Positions 34,193 to 44,561 of a stretch of DNA of 64,000 nucleotides are shown piece after piece (the stretch's first letter is position 1; every line of letters starts with the position of its first letter). The stretch is taken from the NCBI GenBank assembly GCA_002205965.3, contig NADL03000073.1, positions 248,001-312,000 on the forward strand. Reading direction: 5' to 3'. This stretch comes from Kappaphycus alvarezii (Eukaryota > Rhodophyta > Florideophyceae > Gigartinales > Solieriaceae). Position numbers and translations under genes: made by a program. The notes beneath the pieces are model-generated. The model was not told where the DNA came from and made no database searches. It saw nothing but the letters and a program-made list of their open reading frames with translations.

Positions 34193-35590
34193 TCACGGTT
34201 CTGCCGTCAATATTAACTGAAACCATTTGGTTGCCCAAGTCAATGCATGTCCTAGTCTTTCCATGGTAGGGCAGCCAATGATTGCATCGAAAGGGAGATC
34301 CGGCATGACAAGAAAGTCTACATCAACTTTAGAGTCCCCAAAGAACACGGAAACCTTGTCAACAGTGCCCATGCATTTTGAGACGGTTCCATCCGCTACA
34401 GTTATTTTTCGAGTCGTTGGAGTAATTTCGAGACCTAGATCTGTCACCAAAGTTTCTGAAATGAGGTTTGGAACAGCACCCGAATCGAAGAGAGCTTGGG
34501 TTTTCATACCCAATACTTTGACTGGTACCAGCTTAAGACGTCTTGGTGCTGTCGAGGCCGATTGAAGAAACAGTTTCTTACCCTTAGCGGACTTATTAGA
34601 CCTGATAATTTTTTTGAGTTCTTTTCTCGCATCCTCTGCGTCGCCCCTCAAAAGTTGACCAAACGTTATCCCAGTTGGGGCCGATGCAAGCTCAGCCACC
34701 AAATTGTACCTCTTCACATACTCTAGTACGTCCTTAGAGATACTCTTAACTTTCTTACTCTTTTTCGTCTTCTTGGCCGGAGTGACTCCCACTCCTGGAA
34801 CAACTTGATCAGACCTCTTGGTTCGAGGAGGTACAGGTGCTGGGATATGCTCCAGCATTCCATACTCTAGCCTAGGTTTCTTCGATAAAATGTTCCCTTC
34901 CCCATCCCTTTTTGTCACATTGACTTGACTAATCTCTTCAGCGATGGATACGTTACCGGCATCCGTCAACCTTTGATCCCTTCTATTTTGTAAGATTTTC
35001 ACCTCTGGTCCTGACTCACTCCTTGCTTCCGATAAATTTGCTCTTCTGTTGTCTTTAGACCAGCAGTTACTTTCATGATGCCCATATCGACCGCACTTTG
35101 CACAACGAGTGTTTCTATGTGGATTATCAGGACACCTGTTTGCAAAGTGTCCAGGCTTGTGACAGTAAGAACAGACTTCTGCGGCCTTAGGGGCCCCAGA
35201 CTGGTTCTTCTTAATGGTAAGAGTAAGGCTTTCCAACTGCGAGGTTATCATGTCAAGTCGATTATCGAATCGGGTTTCCAACCTTTCTTCCAAGTTTTTG
35301 ACATCGCTCCTGACAGATTCTAATGCCGCTGCACTAGTAGCCGGCCTTTGATAATTCTTTTCAGGATGTACGATAGACATCGATGTGCGGGTTTCCCTCG
35401 GTACCTCACTCAGTGACTGAAACGTCTCCGAATTTTTGACAAATTCTACTATGGTACCCTTCAGTTCATCAAAAGTGTGAGGGCCCTTGATGAGGAGGAA
35501 ATCGGAGAGCCGCTTATCCCCCATAGCCGGCCTTACGCAGCATTCCGTACTTGGCTTGGGCGTTGAACCCAGCCTTTTCATAAAGATCAC
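34193..35590 (-). CDS. G1 gypsy gag C-terminal part with two zinc knuckles, and protease
   Basis: A 465-codon open frame. Near the first third it has two CCHC knuckles, CSYCHKPGHFANRC and CAKCGRYGHHESNC. A basic, lysine-rich linker follows, then an aspartic protease with the active site ALFDSGAVPNLIS and the downstream VDFLVMPDLPFDAIIGC motif. In gypsy elements gag and protease are commonly expressed from one polyprotein. Confidence 0.85.
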   Translation of the reverse strand: MIFMKRLGSTPKPSTECCVRPAMGDKRLSDFLLIKGPHTFDELKGTIVEFVKNSETFQSLSEVPRETRTSMSIVHPEKNYQRPATSAAALESVRSDVKNLEERLETRFDNRLDMITSQLESLTLTIKKNQSGAPKAAEVCSYCHKPGHFANRCPDNPHRNTRCAKCGRYGHHESNCWSKDNRRANLSEARSESGPEVKILQNRRDQRLTDAGNVSIAEEISQVNVTKRDGEGNILSKKPRLEYGMLEHIPAPVPPRTKRSDQVVPGVGVTPAKKTKKSKKVKSISKDVLEYVKRYNLVAELASAPTGITFGQLLRGDAEDARKELKKIIRSNKSAKGKKLFLQSASTAPRRLKLVPVKVLGMKTQALFDSGAVPNLISETLVTDLGLEITPTTRKITVADGTVSKCMGTVDKVSVFFGDSKVDVDFLVMPDLPFDAIIGCPTMERLGHALTWATKWFQLILTAEP

Positions 35591-36014
35591 ACAAGTACAC
35601 CAATGAGCTTAACAAATCGTCGAAGTTGAGCCGGGCCTCTATGGCGGTACGAATCATCTCATCTGGTTCTACCTCCTTAGCATACTCTTTCACAAGCCAC
35701 TCACATACCTCACCGAAGTTACGCCCATTCCCGTTAAGAGACCACCCGTCGATAAACTTGGACTTATATTTGTGCTTTGCGTCACCATGAAGATAGGCGA
35801 AGATACTTGCGGCCTTCTCTTCATCGCCCTTCTCACGCATCACAACGTTGACATATGTATAGAGAAACTCCTCAACGTCTTCATTCTTGCCCCCTGTGAA
35901 CGTTATACGAGCAGCGTTGAGATCCATGATTACAGAAAAGAAATCCCCTCGAAGGTTCCTAAGACTGCTCAACTCGAATACCTCGGGTGCAACCCCCTCC
36001 ACAAGAGTACCAAA
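35514..36014 (-). CDS. G1 gypsy gag N-terminal part
   Basis: A frame with a likely start at the ATG before DLNAARITFTGGKNEDVEEF, just inside the 5' LTR. It shows the capsid-like helical pattern of Ty3/gypsy gag: VEEFLYTYVNVVMREKGDEE, AASIFAYLHGDAKHKY and FGEVCEWLVKEYAKEVEPDE. It overlaps the next frame. The same segment is present at 40,141-40,450 in the plus-strand copy. Confidence 0.75.
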   Translation of the reverse strand, partial: FGTLVEGVAPEVFELSSLRNLRGDFFSVIMDLNAARITFTGGKNEDVEEFLYTYVNVVMREKGDEEKAASIFAYLHGDAKHKYKSKFIDGWSLNGNGRNFGEVCEWLVKEYAKEVEPDEMIRTAIEARLNFDDLLSSLVYLCDLYEKAGFNAQAKYGMLRKAGYGG

Positions 36015-36730
36015 TGATAGGGGTAAATCGTCGGGAGAAGAGATACTTAGAACCAACTACCCCAAGACGGAGGTGTTGCGAGCGACAAAAGTGCTACCGT
36101 GGTATAGTTGAACAAATAAAAAGGAGTGTATATGGAGAGAGTTGAGAGGGCTACAAGCAAGTATAAAAGGGGCAGGGTCTACCACTGATGCTCTGCGACA
36201 GCTTAGGAAAAAGTTTTCTTGGGTCTGAAGTTGACTCTCAACTTCCTACTACTCGGAGCTTGACCTGAAGTTGTCTGCCAACTTCCTTGACCTCCACTAA
36301 AGGAAGCAGTTTACTCGGCTTATATAGACTTTTGGCTACCCTAAAAGTCTCAAACAAACATACTAATAACCATAAAATGCATTCACGGAATCGTGTGAAC
36401 CAGAGAGACCATTAGAAGATATTTCCTCAAGGTAAATATCTAGGTGCCATACCCATGCCAGCCACCCATCGGCCAGGGGTGGGAATTGATGTGGCCATTA
36501 TATAGACCTTTCAGAGTCACTCGTAGTATCACCCACAACCTAGAACTGTACTGACATCCACTATGACAGCGTGTCCTAAAATAAAAAATCAACCGATGAA
36601 TTTGCCACACTCACCCAAATTAAAAATATCTTGCAAATTCAAAAACTGTAAAAATATCTTCCCAGTTCCAATACTGTATACAATTATGGTCCTCATCTAG
36701 ATTTTTTCGTGTGCGAATTTGCGCACATCA
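36015..36730 (-). repeat. 5' LTR of the chimeric G1 element, type U3-C (716 bp)
   Basis: It runs TGATAGGGG at 36,015 to ACATCA at 36,730, i.e. on the minus strand it starts TGATGTGCGC and ends CCCCTATCA. The R-U5 and TATA region agree with the 3' LTR, while the upstream ~290 bp belong to type C, as in the copy at 9.29-9.98 kb. A second TATATAA element lies in the C-specific part near 36,500 on the minus strand. Confidence 0.85.
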
Positions 36731-36735
36731 CAAGG

Positions 36736-38335
36736 CACGGTGAAAAAAAAGGGGGGAGAACTCTCGCGAGGAGAGGACGTGGGAGGATGCGGGAAAATGT
36801 AGCCCTGCGCAATATAGAAAGAAGTTTAATGCGTTCAGTATCTACTGGGGACTGCGCACGTCCTAACTATACGGATAAGATCTAACCGGGTGTGCTTCGA
36901 AGTGCGGTGATGGTAGAAGCATGAGGAAGCTCAGTGGTATAAACAATATAAAACCCACTCAGATCGCGACAGCTGTTCGAAAGTTGAGGGAAGATGGGTT
37001 CCCATAGAGAAGCTTATAGTTTAATTTAAGGGTAGAATAGTAGGCCGGTAGATCTTTACGAGTTGTACAGTATGGCACAGCAACGAGCGGATGGTGTTCA
37101 GAATTTAACTATGAATGCAGGCGGCGGGTGGAAACCTGTCGCGCCTGCATGACTTGGAGACTAATCACAAAAAGGATAGCGAAGTCGCGAAGCTCCTGTT
37201 TTGGGAGGAACCGCGACGGGAAGCAGCGAAGAAAGCAAGGCGGCGGATGAAACCCTGGCCGTCGTCGCCCAAGGCGCCATAGATATCCATCCCGACAAGG
37301 GAGGGGAGGATATCGTTTTGGTCGCAATAAGTGCCATAATGACGATGTTCCTCGCGCTCTGCGAGTGTCGCGGCAGCGCCTGCGGTAACCGTACTTGGCG
37401 AGATGTGGCGGCGAGCGGGGGTGGGCAACAGTAACGTCGACGGCGATGTCAGTACTGTGAAGCCCATAGGCAGCGCGAATGTAAATATACATTCTTAACA
37501 CGGGGGACTCCGAATGCACAGACGAACTGGGAATCTGGTAGACGGGCGGATGCTCGACGAGGGCGACGATCCCAACTTACTTACATAAGCGGTCGAGAGC
37601 GTTGCGGAGGACGTCATGTCGGCGAATCATGCCATCTTCATATTTGCAGGTCAAAGCGTGTTGGCCGCTTGGATCTAAGACGGGTGCGATGTCGGCCGAG
37701 CGCCGGGATCAGATCGCACAACGAGTAGATCCAGGGAATAGCGCGATGCCGAGACGGAGATCCAGAGCGACTTTCCGCGCAGAGGAGGACATGTACGTTC
37801 CGCGTGGGAGTGAGGAAGCGAAGAGAAACAGAGGACGAGGAGGATGTGCGCACGGAGAGGAGCCATGCTCGGTCGGGCGCTGCTGCGGACAGGAACAACC
37901 TGTCTGACTTCGATAGCATGAGTTAAGTATTGATCGCTGACTGGAGCCCATTACCGGGGACCGGGAAGAACAACGCTCGAAAAGTGCCATAGCTGTAGGC
38001 GACGAAGACAGCTGCGGGTTGTGAGGCGACAAGAGCGAGATGGCAGGCGGGGGGATCTCTTCCAGGTAGCGGTCGTGGGAAAAGGTCAGCAGGTCGGAGA
38101 AAAGTCCAAAAAATCAGACGCTGCGTAAGCAGCCTCAGTAATGTCCGAAGTTTGCCTGAGGCCTACACCACCCATTGAGAGGGCGAGAGAGGCCTGGAGC
38201 CAGGCCGGATCCAAGCAGGGCAATTGCAATTAGTGGAACGCTTCCCTCTGGTTCTGGTCGAAGCTGGCGGCGAGTACCGCAGATTAAGTGGGGAAAGCGT
38301 ACGTAGCAAAAGCATGACCTGGGAGGCGTTCACAC
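36736..38335 (-). mobile_element. R2-like LINE (copy d), zinc motif, endonuclease and 3' UTR
   Basis: On the minus strand the pieces parallel copy b: FPGSTRCAI for the zinc region, then HSESPVLRMYIYIRAAYGLHSTDIAVDVTVAHP for the endonuclease core (RMYIYI where copy b has RMDIYI; DVTV Asp retained), and VISLQVMQARQVSTRRLHS at the end. The 3' UTR runs to the CAAGG target site of the gypsy at 36,735. Frames change several times, so it is non-functional. Upstream (38.0-38.33 kb) the match to copy b is weaker. Confidence 0.7.
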
Positions 38336-38340
38336 AAAAG

Positions 38341-38490
38341 GGGAAAAGGTTTGGGTGTTTTACTCTTGGAAGATATATCCGGTCTATCCATGGTTTTCCA
38401 GACAACCGCAATCAATTCAAAAAGGGTATACCGACGCAGTAATGGGGAAGGAACTACGCTCCCTAAAATGCTACCTTCAGGCCACACACA
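38341..38490. repeat. Short interspersed repeat M1, truncated copy
   Basis: Starts GGGAAAAGGTTTGGGTGTTT, followed by the ACTCTTGGAAGATA and CAGACAACCGCAATCAA blocks shared with 45,932-46,161 and 49,539-49,747. The far end is missing here. In the longer copies the two ends are inverted versions of one another, suggesting a MITE. Confidence 0.6.
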
Positions 38491-38536
38491 AAAGCGGTGT
38501 AAGTGGAAAGCCATTGAGCAACATCCAAATCTCGAA

Positions 38537-38590
38537 AGGGGGGGAATGATGGGATAGTCTACTTCGTTGTCTGACACTTCTAGCGGGGGG
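38537..38590. repeat. Recurrent ~50-bp motif (R50)
   Basis: A G-run, GGAATGATGGGATAGT, ACTTCGTTGTCTGACACTTC, then a G-run. Related copies lie at 10,021-10,070, 46,335-46,380 and, partial, 49,748-49,776. Identity of the parent element is unknown. Confidence 0.55.
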
Positions 38591-39425
38591 GATCTAAACA
38601 GAGTTCGGAAGAAAGAAAGGAGAACAGAAACGAGTCTGCGCCTCCGTGACCCTGTGACTACATCGACGGGTCAAGGCAGGCGTGGAGGCATGCCGCATTA
38701 GACAGTACGGCTTGCTTGCTGCGTTTCTACGCATGAGGACCATTTTGGCTCTCGAGAAGCTCTCGATTGCCCTCGTGGCCACATTTCCTCCAAATACCGC
38801 GACGAACGCGTATGCCTCTAGGTACCATTCCCCCGTAACAGATATCGGCACTAGCCTCTTCCTTCTCTCAGCAGAAAGTAGCCCTTCGTTCCTTGTACGC
38901 TTTGCAGATCAGGCCGCGTTCAGGGAAGTTTGGGGGTGAAATGATTGGGTGGTTTACATTTGAAAGATACGTACGGCTAAGTTCCGGAGTTATCGAGATA
39001 GTGACTACGTCGTAAACATGAGTTATCACGTGCAGCAGGCCCCCACTCACCATCGCTACCTACTGAACAACCGCCTCGGCAAGGTCCAGCTCCTCTGCTT
39101 GGTCAACTGCGTCATCGACGACGACGCCGTCTTCAGAGTTGAAATCAGACCAATCCATCCATGTCAAAGGCATCCAGAGGTGCATAGTTCCGTACGGCCA
39201 CGTAAGAGCCAGACCTGTGGCCATCTCCGTCCTCGTAATAGCCTCACCCGCACGCCCAGTTGACGTCTGCGTCTGAATGAAGGTTGGAGAAGGGCAGCCT
39301 AGGAAGGAAGGGGAAAGGGTTTAAGGGAGATGTGTTTCAACCTCGCTGTGGGGTGTGCTACGCACAGTTTGGGGGTTGAAGTTCCTGATTCGGAATACGA
39401 CTGGCAAGGGATTAACGAAGGTAAC
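38591..39425 (-). mobile_element. R2-like LINE (copy e), endonuclease end, right part displaced by gypsy
   Basis: On the minus strand it starts at the GTTAC target site with VTFVNPLPVVFRIRNFNPQ and ends with LVPISVTGEWYLEAYAFVAV, then NVATRAIESFSRAKMVLM. These match DVTFVNPLAPS, RLVPVPISTLRG and VATRAIERFSK of other copies. Its 5' continuation lies across the gypsy at 45,210 and upward. A stretch around 38.95-39.29 kb does not match the other LINE copies and is probably a further insertion. Confidence 0.65.
39421..39425. repeat. Target-site duplication GTAAC (left), matching 45,210-45,214
   Basis: Perfect 5-bp direct repeat immediately outside both LTR termini of the element at 39,426-45,209. 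Confidence 0.9.
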
Positions 39426-40054
39426 TGATATAATGAAAATTGTAGATATTCCTTGGCATGCTGCGCTGGCTGAGCTGGCTGCGCTGGCTCAGTTGGCATG
39501 CTGCGCTGGCCGAGTTGGCATGCTGTGCTGGCTGAGTTGGCATGCTGCGCTGGCTGAGTTGGCACTGTACTTACAATTATATTTTTAAATATTTTTTAGA
39601 GGGATGCTTTGCACTGTACTGTGGCGGTGCAGATTTGGCACATAGGTACTGTATAGGTGCTACAGAATGTGAGGGTTGAAAACTCTATATAAGGGGCTGT
39701 TTGCATGAAATGGTAGGACTACTTGGGAGCCAGCATACCGAGCGGGGCGCTCAACAAGTTAAGTCAAACACAAAGCATAAAGGAAGTTGGCAGACAGCTT
39801 CAGCTCAGTCCCAAATAGTTAGGAAGTTGAGAGTCAACTTCAGACCCAAGAAGCATTTATTTTACCCTAGTCACTGAGCATAGGTGGTAGACCCTGCCCC
39901 TTCCATACTTGCTTGTAGCCCATTCAACTGTCGTCCCTATACACTCCTTTCGTTCGTTCAACTATACCACGGTAGCACTTTTGTCGCTTGCAACACCTCC
40001 TTCTTGGGGTGGTTGATTCTGAATATCTCTTCTCCCGACGATTTACCCCTATCA
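39426..40054 (+). repeat. 5' LTR, type U3-A (629 bp)
   Basis: Termini TGATATAATG and CCCCTATCA. The U3 contains the GC-rich tandem repeat (about 39,453-39,560) and a TATATAAGG element near 39,690. The R-U5 part is shared with U3-B and U3-C LTRs from the AAGTTGGCAGAC block onward. Confidence 0.9.
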
Positions 40055-43000
40055 TTTGGTACTCTTGTGGAGGGGGTTGCCCGAGGTATTCGAGTTGAGC
40101 AGTCTTAGGGAACCATTCGAGGGGATTTCTTTTCTGTAATCATGGATCTCAACGCTGCTCGTATAACGTTCACAGGGGCAAGAATGAAGACGTTGAGGAG
40201 TTTCTCTATACATATGTCAACGTTGTGATGCGTGAGAAGAGCGATGAAGAGAAGGCCGAAAGTATCTTCGCCTATCTTCATGGTGACGCAAAGCACAAAT
40301 ATAAGGCCAAGTTTATCAACGGGTGGTCTCTTAACGGGAATGGGCGTAACTTCGGTGAGGTATGTGAGTGGCTTGTGAAAGAATATGCTAAGGAGGTAGA
40401 ACCAGATGAGATGATTCGTACCGCCATAGAGGCCGGCTCAATTTCGACGATTTGTTAAGCTCATTGGTATACTTGTGTGATCTCTATGAAAAGGCTGGGT
40501 TCAACGCCCAAGCCAAGTACGGAATGCTACGTAAGGCGGCGATGGGGATAAGCGGCTCTCCGATTTCCTTCTCATCAAGGGCCTCACACTTTTAATGAAC
40601 TGAAGGGTACCATAGTAGAATTTGTCAAAAATTCGGAGACGTTTCAGTCACTAAGTGAAATGCCGACGGAAACCCGTACATCTATGCCGATCGTACATCC
40701 TGAAAAGAATTATCAAAGGCCAGCGACTAGCGCAGCAGCATTGGAATCAGTCAGGAGCGATGTCAAAAACTTGGAAGAAAGGTTGGAAACCCGATTCGAT
40801 AATCGACTTGACATGATAACCTCGCAGTTGGAAAGCCTTACTCTTACCATTAAGAAGAACCAGTCTGGGCCCCAAGGCCGCAGAAGTCTGTTCCTACTGT
40901 CACAAGCCTGGACACTTTGCAAATAGGTGTCCTGATAATCCACATAGAAACACTCGTTGTGGAAAGTGCGGTCGATATGGGCATCATGAAAGTAACTGCT
41001 GGTCTAGAGACAACAGAAAAGCAAATTTATCGGACGCAAGGAGCGAGTCAGGACCAGAGATGAAAATCTTACGAACAGAAAGGATCACAAGTTGACGGAT
41101 GCCGGTAACGTATCCATCGCTGAAGAAATCAGTCAAGTCAATGTGACAAAAAGGGATGGGGAAGGGAACATTTTATCGAAGAAACCTAGGCTAGATTATG
41201 GAATGCTGGAACACATCCAGCACCTGTACCTCTCGAACCAAGAGGTCTGATCAAGTTGTTCCAGGAGTAGGAGTCACTCCGGCCAAGAAGACGAAAAAGA
41301 GTAAGAAAGTCAAGAGTATCTCTAAGGACGTACTAGAGTATGTGAAGAGGTACAATTTGGTGCTGAGCTTGCATCGGCCCCAACTGGGATACGTTTGGTC
41401 AACTTTTGAGGGGCGACGCAGAAGACGCGAGGAAAGAACTCAAAAAAATTATCAGGTCTAATAAGTCCGCTAAGGTAAGAAACTGTTTTCTTCAATCGGC
41501 CTCGACAGCACCAAGACGTCTTAAGCTGGTACCAGTCAAAGTATTGGGTATGAAAACCCAAGCTCTTTCGATTCGGGTGCTGTTCCAAACCTCATTTCAG
41601 AAACTTTGGTGACAGATCTAGGTCTCGAAATTACTCCAACGACTCGAAAAATAACTGTAGCGGATGGAACCGTCTCAAAATGCATGGGCACTGTTGACAA
41701 GGTTTCCGTGTTCTTTGGGGACTCTAAAGTTGATGTAGACTTTCTTGTCATGCCTGATCTCCCTTTCGATGCAATCATTGGCTGCCCTACCATGGAAAGA
41801 CTAGGGACTGCATTGACTTGGGCAACCAAATCGTTTCAGTTAAATTGACGGCAGAACCGTGAAGATGCCCCTGGATTTCGACAAAAGCACACATCCTAGA
41901 TTTAAAAGAAACGGACAGTGAAGATTTCACTTCTAGCTATGACAGCGAAGATTCGAACCAACTAACACTTTCGGAAGTGGAAAGGGTACCTCGGGGGTAT
42001 GAACATGGCATGGGACGATTATGATTCTGGGTTTGAAACAGATGAGACTGGAATTCTAGGATAGTTTGACACCGAATGTGTTTCTTTTTGCGATGATATC
42101 GAATCAAAGGACAGAATTCGGAGCATGAAAGAAGATTACCTTTGCAAGAAAAAGAATATATCGGAATTCCATATCTGAAGATGTGAGCACGACGGAAAGG
42201 TCCTTCAAAATATTGAGGTTGAGATCAAGAAGAAAAAGGGCGCCAAATGGCAGAAATCCAAGGAAAAGTGCAGCACCTTCCCGCCCCGCCTCACTGAAAA
42301 TATCCGACATGTTAACATCTTCCGAAGTAATTGCATGGAGTGTTCAGATTTAAGACAAGCAAGTGTACCGGTACTCACTCATTTGAACTTACCGATACTC
42401 AACCAATTTACCACAGCCTAGACGTCAACCGCCAAAATATGACCAATTTATCTCAGAAATGTTACAAGTATGCTGAAAATGATATTATTCGCCAGTTTCA
42501 TCCCCATGGTCATTTCCAGTTGTGGTCGCACCAAAGAAGGATGGAAAGCTGCTTTTGCGTCGATTACCGACAACTGAACCAGAGAATGATACCCGATCGA
42601 TTTCCGATTCCGAACATGGAGGAATCCTCGAGGACTTGAAGGACGGGAGATACTTCACCTCAATTGATCTTTACACTGGTTATTGGCAGATTCCATTGGA
42701 TGAAAAATGTAAGGAAAAACAACTTTTACCAGCAAAGCCGGTACATTCAGGTTCGAAGTGATGCCTTTTGGTCTCATGAATGCCCAGCTACATTCCAAAG
42801 AATGATGAACGAGGTTTTGAAAGGACTTCCATTTGCAAGAGTTATATCGATGATGTCGTCATATTCTCAAAACTTGGATCAGCACATATCGCACGTCAAG
42901 ACGTTGTGGAGAGATATGCGTACAGCCTGAAAATTAAGTTAAGCAAATGCTTCTTTGCGAAAACTTCTATCCAATTACTCGGTCATATCGTCGACCAAGA

Positions 43001-43814
43001 GGGAATTAAGTGGATCCAGAGAAAACGAAAAAAATAAAGTTGGCACCAAGGCCCGCTTCAAAGACGGAGGTCCGAAGCTTCTTAGGACTGGCCTCATATT
43101 ACAGAAGATTTATCAAAGATTTCGCCAAGACTGCAGCACCGTTACATGCCAGCACTACGAAGAACGGAAAATTTTACTGGAACAAGGAAATGGAAACTGC
43201 ATTTCAGGAGCTTAAAGATAAGCTATGTGTCCCCCAGTTCTCATGTACCCAGATTTCAAGAGACCATTCGTTGTGGAGACAGATGCCTCAGAACGGTCTT
43301 TGGGTGCCGTTTTGTCCCAAAAAGATGAAAACGGAAGACTACACCCTGTTCAATTCGCAAGTCGAACTCTGAATGATGCGGAAAAGAGATACTCAGTCTG
43401 CGAGAAAGAAGCGCTAGCTGTCGTCTTCGCGCTGAAAAAGTTTCGCGTATACCTTTTATCACTCGAGAAATTTGTCTTGATAACTGATCACCAGGCACTT
43501 AAGACAGCATTCCAAAAGAAGGATGTACATCACCGCTTGGCCCGATGGCTCGACATTTTCGCAGAATATCGGTTTGAAATTGTGTATAGACCCGGACGCA
43601 ATAATCAGCCTGCCGATTACCTATCCCGCTTGAGGGATCCACTGATTCCAAATGAAAAAGCTTCGAGGACATCGTCGGAGTTGCCGAGTTGCAGTGCCGA
43701 ACAACGAGTACGAAGCTAATATTCACGGACTATTAAATTCCTTGATGGACTAGAAATGAGAAAGGTTGATCTGAACACAGAAATTGGGTACGCAGGAATC
43801 AAAAGGCTTTTACA

Positions 43815-44439
43815 TTGTGGAATGGGAAACTCTTCCGGCACACTAAAGCCGGTCCCCGACTAGTGGCCCCTTTGAAAGAAAGAATGAAGATCTTGAGGAC
43901 TTTCCATGATGAGCTAGGGCATTGGGATCTCGAAACAACCAAAAAATTCGTAACTGAGAGATTCTGGTGGCCCGGTATCCATAAGGACGTCTATAATTTC
44001 GTGAAAAGCTGCGACAACTGCCAAAAATTCACTCCAATACGAAGTATAAGACAACTCTAAGTTTTCCAGTTTCCGGTCTCTTTGAAACCTTCTCAATTGA
44101 CTTTGCGGGCCCGTTCAAGGAAACTCTTCCGGAAACAAATATCTCCTTATAGGGGTGGAACATCTTACTGGATGGCCAATAGCAGTTGCAGTTGAGGAGG
44201 CAAATGCTGAGGTGGTACTGAAATTCATCGAAAAAGAAATAATTGAACCGTTTGGCCTTCCAAAAAGGATCATCTCGGATAACGCCCTTTGTTTTACTGC
44301 AACTTCACTGCTTCGTTTCTTGGAAGAGAAAGGGATTCAGCTCAAGACAGTTCTCGACTACGCTCTTATGTCAAACGGGAAAGCCAAAAAGATGATTGGA
44401 ACTATCAAACGCGCACCTACTTTTTGGAATATTTTATAG
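43815..44439 (+). CDS. G1 gypsy integrase (plus-strand copy)
   Basis: Zinc-binding region with FHDELGHWDLETTKKF and CDNCQKF, then the core with HLTGWPIAVAVEE and RIISDNALCFTATSLLRFLE. Almost identical to the minus-strand copy at 31.2-32.2 kb. Part of a broken element; the C-terminal region is shorter than in that copy. Confidence 0.8.
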
Positions 44440-44561
44440 GTAATCAACTGCATCCCTATTCGTTTGAAAGGCCTCATGTTTTAACAATAAGGCAACTTAC
44501 ATTAATAGAAACAGAAGAAGAATGATGACGAGTCGGGACGTTCGTCTTGAGCGAGGGGGCG

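Larger units (their letters stand above)
28510..36730 (-). mobile_element. Ty3/gypsy element of family G1 with two unlike LTRs, near full length
   Basis: An 8,221-bp insertion bounded by a perfect CAAGG duplication. Reading right to left it has a 716-bp 5' LTR (36,015-36,730, U3-C), a candidate primer site starting TTTGGTACTC just inside it, gag with two CCHC knuckles, protease, RT-RNase H, integrase, a polypurine tract of six G at 30,064-30,069, and a 1,554-bp 3' LTR (28,510-30,063, U3-B with the acidic ORF). The coding part is the best preserved in the window, with long open frames but a handful of breaks. A head-to-head repeat around 30.55-31.33 kb marks a junction between two subfamilies. 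It is inserted beside the R2-like LINE copy d. Confidence 0.9.

Noticed and set aside
38950-39290. Acidic frame resembling the LTR protein (minus strand)
   Set aside because: Similarity to the ALALMANGPTD motif is too weak and needs a frame choice. Left as an unidentified insertion in LINE copy e.
39453-39560. CRISPR-like repeat array
   Set aside because: Units are contiguous with no spacers, and the context is a eukaryotic LTR.
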